From Protea cynaroides (lineage: Eukaryota; Streptophyta; Magnoliopsida; Proteales; Proteaceae): a stretch of DNA of 64,000 nt. The position numbers and the translations under genes were made by a program. The stretch lies in contig CM053269.1 in NCBI GenBank assembly GCA_028583415.1, positions 29,950,254 to 30,014,253 on the forward strand, given 5' to 3'. Within the stretch, counting starts at the first letter, position 1; each line of letters opens with the position of its first letter. This document shows, one piece after another, positions 1-11,300 of this stretch. The notes below the pieces were generated by a model. It ran no database searches and had not been told where the DNA came from. It was given only the letters and a program-made list of their open reading frames with translations.

Positions 1-132
1 CAACCCACAATACTAAAAGATGAAAGGCCTTTTACCAAAAAATAAAAATAAAAAAGAGATGAAAGGCCTTTGAACTAATGGCCATGTCTCTCTACTTGAG
101 CAAAATTTTCAAGTCAAGCCCATTGATTTAAG

Positions 133-182
133 TTTTTTTTTTTTTTTTTTTTTGGTTTTGGAAGAGAGAGAGAGAGAGAGAG
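133..182. repeat. Poly-T run followed by (GA)n
   Basis: A run of about 21 T (133-153), a short spacer, then about ten GA units (163-182). Low complexity only; short frames across it are not genes. Confidence 0.9.
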
Positions 183-1170
183 ATCTTATAGATCTACTGT
201 AAAATTTAGAAACCCATGATGTCAAACCATACACTGAAATCTTGGAACCCATCACAGGATTTCGATGTGTAAAGTCAAAACCGATTTCAATGTTTGAAGT
301 CAAAACCAGTCATCCCATGTGAAAATCTTTTTTTTATTTCTCATCTTCAATTCTTCTCTCTGTAAAGTAGGAAAATTCAAAAAATATTCCAAGACCAGGC
401 TAGATGAGGCTTACCAGGTCGAGCATTTAAGAGGCCCAACCCAAGCCCGAGTCAAGGTAGGGATACCACCCATTATTTCCTCTCTTCCATATTTGGTAAT
501 TAATTGTTCTGTCTCAATGTAACAGGATTGGTTTCTTGTAACCGATTCCTTTTAAAATACATGCATTAACTATCACGAAAATCTCAATATACAGAGGTAA
601 GTTTAATATTTCATTTAGAGTATGGAACAAATTAATATGACAGTGATAAACTCGACTACAATATGTAGTAGTAACAGGTCGATTACATGAGACAAAGCCT
701 CAGTTAATATATTCTTTTTCAGACAGATTTCTGTTTTACAAATGAAATATAATGTTTTTTTTTATTATTTTTTTATTTTATTTTGGGTAAGTGAAATATA
801 TTGTTAACTACAAAGCCTTCAACAACATTTCTTGCCATGGAACTGGAGCTACTTGCTTTCCACGACAGGAACAGCATATTCTATTTAAAGTACTTTCTTA
901 CAGATATTTAACTTATACTGGCCAACGGTCTGAAATGATAAAAGTAGAATTAGGACAGCAGATTCCCTACAAAAGGAAATGTCCACACCAAATCGTTTTA
1001 TTGTCATTACTTCCTTTTCGGCACAGGCTTTGGTGTCTCTCATTCGATTATAGAACCTCAGCCCAGTTTTACTTATGGAGCTTAAAACTGAAAAATCTGA
1101 AGGGTAGATCAGTTGCTAAAAATCAATAGCTCTTGAAAGTCACGAGTTCAACTCTCTTTGAAATTTAAAA

Positions 1171-1174
<4 letters not shown>

Positions 1175-1201
<27 letters not shown>

Positions 1202-1202
1202 C
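1175..1202. repeat. (AAAAC)n microsatellite
   Basis: Five to six AAAAC units after an A-run. Could be the decayed tail of an old retrotransposed sequence, but no coding remnant precedes it. Confidence 0.85.
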
Positions 1203-1470
1203 TTAAAACTGAATCATTCCTGTATATAGTAGGCAGAGAGCATTTTCCCGTTGAGAGTGGAGATGTTGATTGATGAGGCCTGAGGGAAGGTAAGGCCATA
1301 ACTCATAAGGTGATGATAGGGACAATTTTCAAAATGCTGTTAGGAAAAAAACAAAAAGAAAAAAAGGAAGGCTTAGTGAAAACCAGATAACTAGGTAATT
1401 TCTTTTTTTTTTTCTCAAAAATAAAATATATTTTAGAGAAGCTTAGTGATGTAGGGTTACTTGGATCTAA

Positions 1471-1474
<4 letters not shown>

Positions 1475-1519
<45 letters not shown>
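1475..1519. repeat. (TA)n microsatellite
   Basis: About 22 uninterrupted TA units. Confidence 0.95.
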
Positions 1520-1521
<2 letters not shown>

Positions 1522-2115
1522 AGCAAAAGTTTTGAGATTGAATGATGAAGATGGTGAACTTATTTCCAACCCAATAGAATATAGAATACTTGTTGGAAGA
1601 TGGGTTAATCTCACAATAACAATGTCTAACATCGTTTATGATGTGCAAGTTCTCAGTTAATTTATGGAGAAACCCTGAAAAATCGTATCTAGATGCCATA
1701 TTTGGGATTTTACATAGACCGGGCTCATCGCCTATTGTCCAATCGCTCCAGCTGTCCATCGGACAAGGCTGGGGTGATTGGTAAGCGTTTCGATGCAGCC
1801 CAGCCTGTCCAATGGATGGCTGGAGATAGGTGACGAACTTCAACTCAAAGTCATGTCTAGCGAAAGATATTCTATTGTCATCTTCTGGCAATCATCATGC
1901 CAGTGCCTATTGTGACTTGAATTGGGCCAGTTGTGCCATCTCTCACCGATCTATTACGAGGTACTGTACTTTCTTGGATCGAGTCATATCTATTGAAAGA
2001 GCAGAAGACATCAAATTGTGTCACGTTCTTCTGCTAAATCTGAAAATTGAGCCATGGGTTCTATTTTGTTTTTATTTTTTATTTTGTGTGTGGGGTGTTG
2101 GGGGGGGTTTGTGTC

Positions 2116-2340
2116 CTGCAGTCCAAATCCTCTCCTCCCCTCCTCCCTAGCTCCCACCCCATCCAGCCGTTGGAGTGTGAGCCGGCTCGCACTCCAACGC
2201 ACTCCAATAGTTGGATGGAGAAGGAGCCGGGGAGGCGGGGAGGAGCCTGGACTTTGCCAGGTACCCTGGACCTGGCCATAAGTCCAAGCCCTACCCACAA
2301 GACCTCCCCTGGACTTTGCCATAAGTCCAAGCCCTACCCC
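2116..2340. repeat. GC-rich block with palindrome and short direct repeats
   Basis: Base composition jumps well above the AT-rich surroundings. Positions 2169-2198 form a 30 bp palindrome with one mismatched pair (GTTGGAGTGTGAGCC facing GGCTCGCACTCCAAC). It is flanked by outer arms CCATCCA (2159-2165) and TGGATGG (2212-2218). Downstream, a 21 bp motif ending in AAGCCCTACCC occurs at 2276-2296 and 2319-2339, and a CCTGGACTTTGCCA motif at 2246 and 2308. This suggests a small foldback or non-autonomous DNA element; no family is recognised. Confidence 0.55.
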
Positions 2341-2902
2341 AATGTTTTAGACAATTATAGTAGTTCCCCCACTGACAGTGTTAAAAATAAAAGTGAATTG
2401 ACAAATTTAATCTTTCATTTTATATAAATAATAATAATAAAAGGAACTGAGAGAAGGAATATTCCCTCTTCTCCTCCCCCAAAACCAAAGAACAGCTTCA
2501 TTAGGTTCCTCCTCCATGGCCCGTGAACTTGTCAAAAGCCGACAAATGAACCTGTCGGAATCTTATGGGTGAACAAGAAACAGATGATAATAGCGAGGTC
2601 AACCACCTGTCCATCCCTTCTGAAACAATATTTGTAATGGATTTTGTAGATCCAATTCCTCACAACAGATGCCCGGCGGTCGGTGACAGTAAAGATTACA
2701 CAGAGATGGGTAGGATTCGGAATTATAGCAAAATCCAAGGAAGTACAATTTTTTTTTCTCAAGATCAGCAAGGAAATATATTAATAGAGCAAAAAGGTAT
2801 ACGGTGAAAGCGTCTAGGCATTCTCAAACATAAACAAAAACAATATGTATCCGGATTCCATCATCGACATTGCCATCTGTTGGACTTCATGTTGTCATTG
2901 TT

Positions 2903-3402
2903 NNNNNNNNNNNNNNNNNNNNNNNNNNNNNNNNNNNNNNNNNNNNNNNNNNNNNNNNNNNNNNNNNNNNNNNNNNNNNNNNNNNNNNNNNNNNNNNNNN
3001 NNNNNNNNNNNNNNNNNNNNNNNNNNNNNNNNNNNNNNNNNNNNNNNNNNNNNNNNNNNNNNNNNNNNNNNNNNNNNNNNNNNNNNNNNNNNNNNNNNNN
3101 NNNNNNNNNNNNNNNNNNNNNNNNNNNNNNNNNNNNNNNNNNNNNNNNNNNNNNNNNNNNNNNNNNNNNNNNNNNNNNNNNNNNNNNNNNNNNNNNNNNN
3201 NNNNNNNNNNNNNNNNNNNNNNNNNNNNNNNNNNNNNNNNNNNNNNNNNNNNNNNNNNNNNNNNNNNNNNNNNNNNNNNNNNNNNNNNNNNNNNNNNNNN
3301 NNNNNNNNNNNNNNNNNNNNNNNNNNNNNNNNNNNNNNNNNNNNNNNNNNNNNNNNNNNNNNNNNNNNNNNNNNNNNNNNNNNNNNNNNNNNNNNNNNNN
3401 NN
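2903..3402. other. Assembly gap (500 N)
   Basis: Exactly 500 N, the same length as the gap at 46635-47134, so the size is probably a placeholder. The LTR that emerges at 3403 normally measures ~2.3 kb, so more than 500 bases may be missing. Confidence 0.97.
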
Positions 3403-3681
3403 GATACGTTTAGTGTTTAGTTTTTGTATTTGGATATTGTAATATGTATTAAATTATGTTTCGGTTATATGGAAATAAATGGAATATTAATTATTTATCA
3501 TGATTAGACCTCAGTTCATTATCTGTAAGACTTCTGCTATTTACTTTATTACCTCTGATTAATGTTGAATGTGTTTTGGTTTATCATATGTGGGACAGCC
3601 TATTTTGAGATCCCGGTTGAACCGTTGGTTTATTGACGGTTCATCACACCATTCTGAATAGTGTAGAATTGGGGTGTGACA
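3403..3681 (+). mobile_element. Tekay-like LTR, 3' end only (LTR-0)
   Basis: The sequence matches the last ~280 bases of the long LTRs elsewhere in the window, including the stretch on the two GGTTCA-containing repeats and the terminus GGGGTGTGACA at 3671-3681. The rest lies in or beyond the gap. No primer site follows at 3682, so this is the end of a solo LTR or of a 3' LTR. Confidence 0.8.
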
Positions 3682-3865
3682 GAAGGTAGCTCGCTGGCAT
3701 CGCCTCTTGGAGAGGAGGCAGGCAAGGAGGAGTGAGGTTGGTCGGCGTGGTCTCTCTGTCACTGGACTCAGGACTCGCTGTGCGGTTGCGAAAGGGAGTT
3801 ACGATTTTGGGAGAGGGAGATTAGGGATTTAGGGTTTTTACTTATATATATATATATATATCAAA

Positions 3866-4062
3866 AGTAGGGTCAGGTAGAGTCGGGTCGGGCTAAACCC
3901 GATGCCTCAACCCTAACCCTACCCTATCCTGTCAGGGTTTTAAATACCCTATACCCTGATTCGGCCCTATCAGAGTTTAGGCCATGTTAGGCCCTGACTG
4001 GGTTCTGGGTGGGTTTGGGCGGGCTCGGGTCATTAGGGTAAAACTTGCACCCCTAGTAGTGA
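3866..4062. repeat. GGGTC/CCCTAA-rich element, hAT-like
   Basis: Dense irregular GGGTC, GGGTTT and CCCTA words end in TTGCACCCCTAG at 4048-4059. The same layout and the same end occur at 52270-52492. Plant non-autonomous hAT elements often have such word-rich subterminal regions and a terminus reading CTAGGGGTGCAA. The opposite terminus is not clear and no 8 bp target duplication was identified. The words are irregular, so this is not a telomere array. 3682-3865 and 4063-4205 hold nothing recognisable. Confidence 0.35.
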
Positions 4063-4205
4063 CAATGGTTGGATTTTTACTTGATTTAAGCCAGGCGTGG
4101 GCTGATGCGTGTTTGGCACGCTATTTGCGGACAAGTGAGGCTTACCTCCATAGGTCCAGGTGTAAGTTGTATGTTGATGTGTTAGGTTCTTATTTGCCAC
4201 TATGG

Positions 4206-4803
4206 TTGGCGCTATAGGGTTCAGCATAGGAGTAGCGGATGGTGGATGCACACTCGGTACGTTATTTGTAGGGTATGGTGGAAGTGTACTCGGTATACTA
4301 TTTGTAGACAGGCTGAGCTTACTTATACTGTTTCTTAGGCCGACTTGGCAAACTTTCATTGGTTGGGGAGGCTTGTACTTTGAGGCTCTACGTAGGCCGA
4401 CGTGTCACGCTCCTATTGACCATTGTCTTGCTGAGTGCAAGGCGATGTGGTGCATTTCCATTGATGGTTATTATTTATACCTAAGATATTGTACAAGCAA
4501 ATCTAGATTGTTGGAGGAAAAGATGATATAAGGTTACAGTATCATTCTCTAAATGACACATCTATAAGTGCATTTATGATATAACATTATTTTTTATGTT
4601 ATTTTTTTATAAATAGTTTTCTTCCTTTTCAACAAATTTGATGGAGTCAGGGAGGAATAGAGGATAATGTTTAAAGAACAAAGAATCACACCAGCAGGCG
4701 AAAACTTTTTCTGTAGAGCATGGTGGATGCATGCTCAGTATGCTATCTATAGATAGGCTGAGCTTACTTCTACTAATTCTTAGGCCGACCAAGGAAACTC
4801 TCA
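4206..4803. repeat. Old direct repeat, left part
   Basis: 4320-4705 is repeated, with many substitutions, at 6966-7330 (shared landmarks: TTGGCAAACT, GACGTGTCA, ATATTGTACAAGCAAATC, CTTCCTTTTCAACAA). A second shorter pair is 4228-4345 and 4714-4803 (GGTGGATGCA, GCTGAGCTTAC). Together they describe two tandem units of ~450 bp, the second split by the DNA transposon at 4812-6958. Function unknown. Confidence 0.65.
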
Positions 4804-4811
4804 TTTTTTTT

Positions 4812-4903
4812 AGGAAAAATTTCAACTACCCCCCCATAATAGTTTCAAAACATCACCTACCACCCATACTTTTCAAAAAACATCAAATGCACCCAAGTAA
4901 CTG
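4812..4903. repeat. Left terminal inverted repeat
   Basis: Pairs with 6865-6958. Similarity is strong for the outer ~70 bases and fades after about 90. Confidence 0.75.
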
Positions 4904-6126
4904 ACGGAAGTGACGGAAATGAGTGATAGACCGTTTTAGCCTTTATGTTTTTAATTGAACATTTTTAAAATTAACAAAATCCCTAAAATAACCCTGGTCA
5001 TTTCGGTTAGATAAACAGCCCAATCTTCTTAGAGTTGGACTCTCCTCTACTATGAACTGCTCCTGTTCTCCTCTTCGAAGAGAAACCTTCAATCTGAAGT
5101 CCGATTGTGTTGCAATAGCTGCTGAATCTTCTCCGGCACCGGTTAATAGGTAAGTCCCCTTAATTCCCTCTCTTTCCTTTCCTCTCTCCCTTCCTCATCG
5201 TTCTCCCTTCCTCTCTCCCTTCCTCACCGTCGCAGGACTTTGACGGAGGCGAAAGCTCCTCCTCCCCTTTCATGTCAGTACGTTGGAACTTGAAATTAAA
5301 CAGGTCGAATCGTTTCTTTTGAATTCTTCTCAGTCTAGATGAATTCGAACACAAACATCGTGCGTAATAATTGAATTTTGTTATTTGGTAATCAAAGTAA
5401 GTGACCATACAAAGTCCAAAGCAATGTCCAAGCAAAAGTGCTGCTTCTCTGGCAGAACCGTTGGTGTCGCCAAGGACCTTATCAAGAACAACCGTGATTT
5501 CGTGTTCTCGTTGCAACTATTCTCTTCTCCTTGATCTGCTGTTTCGCATGCTCTGTTTCTTGAGTAACCAAGGTGCGATAGAAATTAATCCAGAAAGGAT
5601 TTAACTCAAATCTTGCCAAATCAAATTTGTTTATCCTTATTGTATCAATCATTACAAAAAGAGGGGAAAAATCAAAGTTTTAATTATTAATTTTGAGATT
5701 ACAAATGGCACTAGGGTTGCTGTTTCAATCTCCTAGTAAATCCACTTCACTGTGTTTTTCTGGAATTTTTTTATAGGTAGTTTTCTAGAACTTTAATCAG
5801 TTTTTCATGTTGTTTTCCTCATTGGAGGTTAGCAGTCTCAGTTTGTGAGAATCCCAAGCTTCGGTCTCCCATGTCGAAGAATAGCGTCCAACGGTTTCCT
5901 TTTTAATTTCTCCACCAAATGCTCCCTCACCAGTGACGATGCCCACCCTTGCTACACAGATGGCAGTTGTAGGACTAAGTGGTTAATCATGATAGGAAGA
6001 GGGGGAGAGGCGGAAAAAACTGGAGATTTGGGAGAAAAGGGATGGAGGGCAAAAAAACAAAGAGAGAGAGAGAGAGAGAGGCCAAAAAAGCTGGAGATTT
6101 GGGGGAAGAGGGATGGAGGGCGAGAA

Positions 6127-6161
<35 letters not shown>

Positions 6162-6864
6162 GAGATGGATCAGAGAAAAACAACACTGGTTGTCTTGTTC
6201 GTTCGCTTCGCCTTCTCCGAAAACGACAGAGGAAGACGTCAATTTTTTTACAGAACTTGTTCACAAAATTGAGCTTTGTTAGTTAGACTATGCTGGAAAA
6301 CCATTTTTGAACCATCAATCCTTGGAGTAGAACATTAAAAGCAATATATTTCAGAAGAACAAACCGCTCATCAAACCAGTGTTGCAAGCCCTAGAAATCA
6401 CGTTTCGCCTAATCATCATTTTTCTTTCCTCTCTCTGTAATTTTTGTTCTTCTTTCCCTATACCTTCTTCTTCCTCCTCCCTCGTTTCTCCCTCACCGGA
6501 AAAATTAAATCAGAAACCTAAAGAGGGTGAGAGAAAATTCGTTCTCCCTCACCGGAGAACATACCTTCAAACACGGCTCCAGCTCGTAGGTGATGGGGAA
6601 GAACACCACTGCATCGTCGTCGGTGGAGAGTGGAGACTATCGAACGAATTTTCTTTCCTCTGATTTCTTCCGTTGAAGTCGGGCTTAGGTTTAGATTTAG
6701 TTTTCTTTTTTTTTTTTTTTGCTAAGAGGGTCAGTTATGTGAGTGAGGGTAAAAATGTCTTTTGACTTATCTATTAGGGTATTATAGTCCATTTCACATT
6801 CTTTTTTGATGACATCAGCAACTAACGGGATTGGTTTAACGGAATGGACCTATTTGATTAACGG

Positions 6865-6958
6865 TGGGAAATATTTGGGTGGTAATTGATATTTTTTGAA
6901 ACGTATGGGTGGTAGGTGATGTTTTGAAACTATTATGGGGGTAGCTGAAATTTATTCT
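6865..6958. repeat. Right terminal inverted repeat
   Basis: Reverse complement of 4812-4903 with scattered substitutions; ends at the T-run 6959-6965. Confidence 0.75.
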
Positions 6959-6965
6959 TTTTTTT

Positions 6966-7330
6966 ATGCACACTTGGCAAACTCTCATTGGTTGGGGAGA
7001 TTTGAATTTTCAGGCTCTACAGACCGACGTGTCATGCTCCTATTGACCGTTGTCTTGCTAAGTGCAGGGCGATTTGATGAGTTTCTATTGACTGTTATTA
7101 TTTACACCCAACATATTGTACAAGCAAATCCAGATCATTTGAGGAAAAATGATATTAAGTTACAAGACCGTTATTTAAATGACACATCTATAATTGTATT
7201 TACGATATAACACTATTTTTTTTTTTTGCAAGTATTTTTCTTCCTTTTCAACAAGTTTGATGAAGTCAAGGAGGAATAGAGAATAATGTTCAAAGAACAA
7301 GGAATCAAGTCTGCAAACAAAAACTTTTTC
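6966..7330. repeat. Old direct repeat, right part
   Basis: Continuation of the second repeat unit after the transposon at 4812-6958; matches 4340-4705 with many substitutions. No coding capacity. Confidence 0.65.
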
Positions 7331-7437
7331 CCCCAACGAAACTTATTCATAGCCTAAAAATAGATCTTTTAAAAAAAATAATTTAAAAACAAGAAATTAG
7401 AAGGGGAATGGACTCATGGTGATGGCCCTAGACCGTT

Positions 7438-7555
7438 TGTAGTCGTGCAATGCAATCCCTGCAGTAGTATTCGGACCATTAGAGTGCATCGGGACACGTA
7501 TAAATACACTCTCAATGGCCCGGATACAGCTGTAAAAGACTGCACACGATTGCAA
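7438..7555. repeat. Foldback / MITE-like inverted repeat
   Basis: 7438-7489 reads, as reverse complement, as an imperfect copy of 7506-7555. Shared blocks include CACTCT, ATGG, CCG, ATAC, CTG and GCA in the same order. The unpaired loop is ~16 bases. This is typical of a small foldback transposon; no family was assigned. Confidence 0.5.
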
Positions 7556-7719
7556 AAAATCCAAGTCCTAAGACGATCTCCAGTTTGATTTTATAAGAAA
7601 TTAGTTTTGATATTTAAAGGGATGAGTTTATTAATCTAATTTTCCCATGCATGATCCTCGATAGAAACTTTCGTCAATTTTTTTTTTGGTAAAAAACTTT
7701 TGTCAAATTAGATAAAATA

Positions 7720-7720
7720 A

Positions 7721-7756
<36 letters not shown>

Positions 7757-7767
7757 AATAAATAAAC
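7720..7767. repeat. (AAT)n / (AAAT)n microsatellite
   Basis: About nine AAT units followed by four AAAT units. Confidence 0.9.
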
Positions 7768-10135
7768 TTTTATCCAATTAGAATTTGAATTTTCACCTTA
7801 GATTACATGATGAACTCCTAAATCCACAAAGACTTCAAAACTCCCAAAAATATTTTTTCCCTTTTTCTAGTCGATGTTCACTTCAGATTTCAGAGACCAG
7901 TGGATTAGAAAAAAAAAAAAAAATAATAATCACAATAGGATTTCTCAAGTTTCAATAGATTTTATGTCAAAACAAAGGAAGAGTGCTGAAAAAGAACATA
8001 AACATCGGCTTGATCGGATAATTGACTCATTATTTGTTGAAGGAGGGATTAGATAATTTAAAATAAGACGCATAAAAAAAATGTAAAAGAACACATTAGA
8101 ATGAAGATGGAGTTGAATTAGGGATTAGGATCGGTCGATTCTTATTCAAAACCATCGATCTTTTAAACGATGAGAAAGATAGATATGTCTATTGGTGTAG
8201 AGATGGGTCCCCTAAAAAACCCCATGAAAATTTTAATTTTTTTTTCTTTTCTTAAAAAAATTTGTAATATATATTTTCATGGGGATTCAACTATACCCAA
8301 TACATACCTTCCAATGAAGGAGGTGCTAGACAAGACATAGTTTCCATCAACAAAGTGTCACAAAAAAATCAAGTTTCTAATCCTATTGTTTGTAATAGCA
8401 TTGAACATCGCTTATAATGCAAAGAGGGTCATGTACATTATGTCTCATAGGCCTAATTTTTATTATTTCACGTGTCTATCAAAAAACAGTAAAAATTGAT
8501 GACAATCCCATATAATCACATTATGATGGGTTTCTTTCATTTTTGTTTATGAAAAATTATTTTTACTTCAATTTAATACTTTTAGGATAAGATAATGAGT
8601 ACTTAAAAAAAAAGTGTCATATTTCAAATACACCTATGTATACATGTGTCATTCAATACATGTGTCATTCAGATATTCCATAAATAAATTGATACCAATC
8701 AGTATAAGCAACAAAATCCAACGCAGTTATGTAGAGTCAAGGGCCCCCTTGTATAAGGCCTAAAAATGAAGCACGTTAGGCCTAAGGTGTGTCCATTTCA
8801 ATTGGGTTTAGATTTCAGGAAACAAAATTGGAAACATGTGGCCGATAGTGTGGAATTTGCTTTTTTATGGATCTGAAGTGGGTATGTTTAGAAGGTTGAG
8901 ATTGTGCATGCATCATCATTCATATGTAAGAATGCTACACATACTCATAAAAGGGAAAAAAAAATCCCACAACTCAAGTGTCAGTGTGGGCATGCTCTAT
9001 CACATGATGATCTATGTCTTCCTCAGTCATTCATTAGATGGACTGAAATGCATTGAATTGTGTTCCAAATATTACAGTTTGGCATCGACATGTATATCAA
9101 ATATTACAGTTTGTCTGATGGACAACTCACATAACTAGGGTACAGGAGGGGATCCAGTTCCCTTTTTGTCCTCTAACAAATCATTGACCCTTTTTTAATG
9201 ATTTTGTCTCTTACCTCTCATTGTCCAGTTTTCTACGAAAGGTTGTGGAGAACCATTGCCTATTTTTTTAATGTCTACATTGGCCTACTTGATTTGTGCA
9301 GAAATTGAAGTGTAATAACTACCTTTCAATATACAAATACTCTTTCTTTTTTCAAATTAAAAATCATAAAATAACATATCTCATGTGTCTAACAATGGTT
9401 TTTTTATGTCTTCTCACATGAGATTGTGAAATAACCACTTATCTTAATCAATATTTTACGACCCAATGCAAGAGGACATAGATGATGTTGTCGAGACATT
9501 CGTTTTCCATTCTTCCATGTAGAGAAGTACACATTCTTTATTTTGGATTTTCTTTAAACCCTAGGCCTATGTGTTTCACTTTAAAATTCTCCATACAAAT
9601 GATATTTCTACATGAAAATTTTCTTATTTTTTCAATGCCTTGATTTTTATAATATTTTTCATTAAAACAAACAATGAAAAATTATAATGTCTCCTTTTGC
9701 ACCATTTTACATGCAAACAAACAAAACTTTAAAAGAAAATAAACTTAAAGGTAACCAAAGCTTGGAGAAGCATTAAATTAAAAGCAAAATAATATGATAC
9801 ATTTTTGTCCAATTGTTTACTAGTGTTATGTAATTTTAATCTATATAATATATCATGAAAAAATTTGTCAAAATTAGTAATCTGTCTACAATATTTTCTT
9901 TTTAAAAAAGGAATAGTAATTTCTTTGGAAAAAGAAGGAAAAGTAGGATACATTTGTATTATCTTTAGAAAAATCATAGTCTGACAAAATCATATAAAGA
10001 ATATCAAAAAAGTGTTTGATGAGTGTGCAAGAAGCTTAAATTAATAATAACAAAATCGACCATATCAATGTCAACTATGAAATGATCACATTTCAACGTT
10101 ACATAATGATCCACAATCAAAGCAACCTTCCTACC

Positions 10136-10160
10136 AAAAAAAAAAAAAAAAAAAAAAAAA
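10136..10160. repeat. Poly-A run
   Basis: About 25 A. It could mark a retroposon tail, but no LINE or SINE body is visible upstream. Confidence 0.85.
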
Positions 10161-10522
10161 TAGCAAAGCAACCCCGAATCTTACAATTTAAGCATCTTAT
10201 ATCATAATTAATGAATTCCTTACCAACAAATAATTTGTAAAATTGCATAATTAATATTCATAAAGACCCCCTTTTGAAAAGCACAAAATGCCTTAGTACC
10301 AAAAAAACTTAAGTAGAATTTTTCAAAGATGATTATATTGCTGTATTTCATATATATATGTATCGCTGGTTTTAGTCTGGAGTTCCTAATGATGACACTT
10401 GTCAACAAGAAGTGAATACACAGTAGAGGGGTGAGTTGGATAACTTTGTGGCCACTTTGATGCTTATGTCAGCCTTGAAATAGTAAATAGATGAACTCGA
10501 GAATAAGGGACGCCGAATTCAG

Positions 10523-10524
<2 letters not shown>

Positions 10525-10554
<30 letters not shown>
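10525..10554. repeat. (GA)n microsatellite
   Basis: About 15 GA units inside the Tat-type LTR relic. Confidence 0.93.
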
Positions 10555-10560
<6 letters not shown>

Positions 10561-11002
10561 AAAAGTTGATCCACATACCTTGGTTCTAGGGGCCGGGTAT
10601 ATATAGAGAGACATGGTATTAGGAGCAGTTCTATGTAGTTATGCGATTATTGTGGCATATCCCGAGTTATTCGGGGTAGTTATCCTCGTGTATACTTTCA
10701 TGGGGGGGAGGCAATGTATCTACTCGCCATTCTTGAATGTGGGGGTCATACGAGTATAATGTCTTGGACAGTTTGATTTCCATCAAACTGCCAATATGGG
10801 GATATCCATTCTGTGATTCACGTATGGTGATGGATAATGGAGATTCGCGTATAACATAACCAATTTAGTTCAGTTATTCATAGTTATTTTGACACCGTGG
10901 ATGGTGAGAGGCTTGGATTTCAACATGTGTTTGTTGAGATAGACGGTCAATATATATGAGTACACGTATCCTCTTTTAGTTGGCTGCCGTTATCATGGTC
11001 CT

Positions 11003-11004
<2 letters not shown>

Positions 11005-11054
<50 letters not shown>
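11005..11054. repeat. (CA)n microsatellite
   Basis: About 25 uninterrupted CA units. Confidence 0.95.
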
Positions 11055-11056
<2 letters not shown>

Positions 11057-11300
11057 GTTTTTAGGGTGGAACAAGTGTTCACCTTTTCTGTCTTGAATAA
11101 TAGTGGCTTGATGTACCCAGGGAGATGGGTTCCATATGGTTGGTCCACAAAGTTGATGACTTATTTATGATGTCCTCAGGGACGACATTTCAATTGCATT
11201 TTCCTTCATACCTCAGGAAGATGCTTGGAGATGCCGGTGGTTTCGCCAACGCCCCTAAGATTATAGGCTTTGAAAAATAGGTTCAAGCTATTTATTGCTG

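Larger units (their letters stand above)
1..2902. other. Gene-poor intergenic stretch
   Basis: I see no gene here. All open frames are short, overlap on opposite strands and match no family I recognise. The stretch holds simple repeats (listed separately), a GC-rich palindromic block at 2116-2340 and otherwise AT-rich unique-looking DNA that runs into the first N gap. Confidence 0.6.
4812..6958. mobile_element. Non-autonomous TIR DNA transposon, MULE-like
   Basis: The ends at 4812-4903 and 6865-6958 are inverted copies: outermost AGGAAAAATTTCAACTACC on the left faces AGAATAAATTTCAGCTACC on the right, then a nearly identical stretch through CATCACCTACCACCCATAC. Each end is flanked by a T-run (4804-4811 and 6959-6965) that can act as a 7-8 base target duplication. 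The ~2.1 kb interior has no transposase. It holds two (GA)n tracts (6060-6080, 6131-6158) and T/C-rich, UTR-like sequence that could be captured host DNA. Length and long TIRs suit a Mutator-like element; hAT is possible given the short duplication. Confidence 0.7.
7331..10429. other. AT-rich stretch without recognisable genes
   Basis: No open frame longer than about 100 codons and none that resembles a known family. It holds a foldback at 7438-7555, an (AAT)n tract and a 25-base A-run at 10136-10160. The rest is AT-rich sequence with no repeats I can relate to other parts of the window. Confidence 0.55.
10430..11300 (-). mobile_element. Relic of a Tat-type LTR
   Basis: GTGGCCACTTTGATGCTTATG (10450-10470) matches the order and spacing of the segment at 44600-44623 in the LTR of element D. 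Both are followed by a TATA-like stretch (10599-10606 here; TATTTATAGG in D). The rest is too diverged to follow, and neither LTR end nor a primer site was found. It also contains (GA)n and (CA)n tracts. Best read as an old solo or truncated LTR related to D. Confidence 0.4.

Noticed and set aside
1457..1891. 144-codon minus frame as a host gene
   Set aside because: Ends in a (TA)n tract, overlaps an open plus frame and resembles no family I know.
3880..4045. Interstitial telomere repeat
   Set aside because: CCCTAA-like words are irregular and mixed with GGGTC words; no run of perfect seven-base telomere units.
5845..6272. Frames rich in Arg-Glu
   Set aside because: Made by (GA)n tracts inside the DNA transposon; no domain.
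8836..9138. 100-codon plus frame as a gene
   Set aside because: No recognisable domain, no flanking gene signals, and AT-rich context typical of chance frames.
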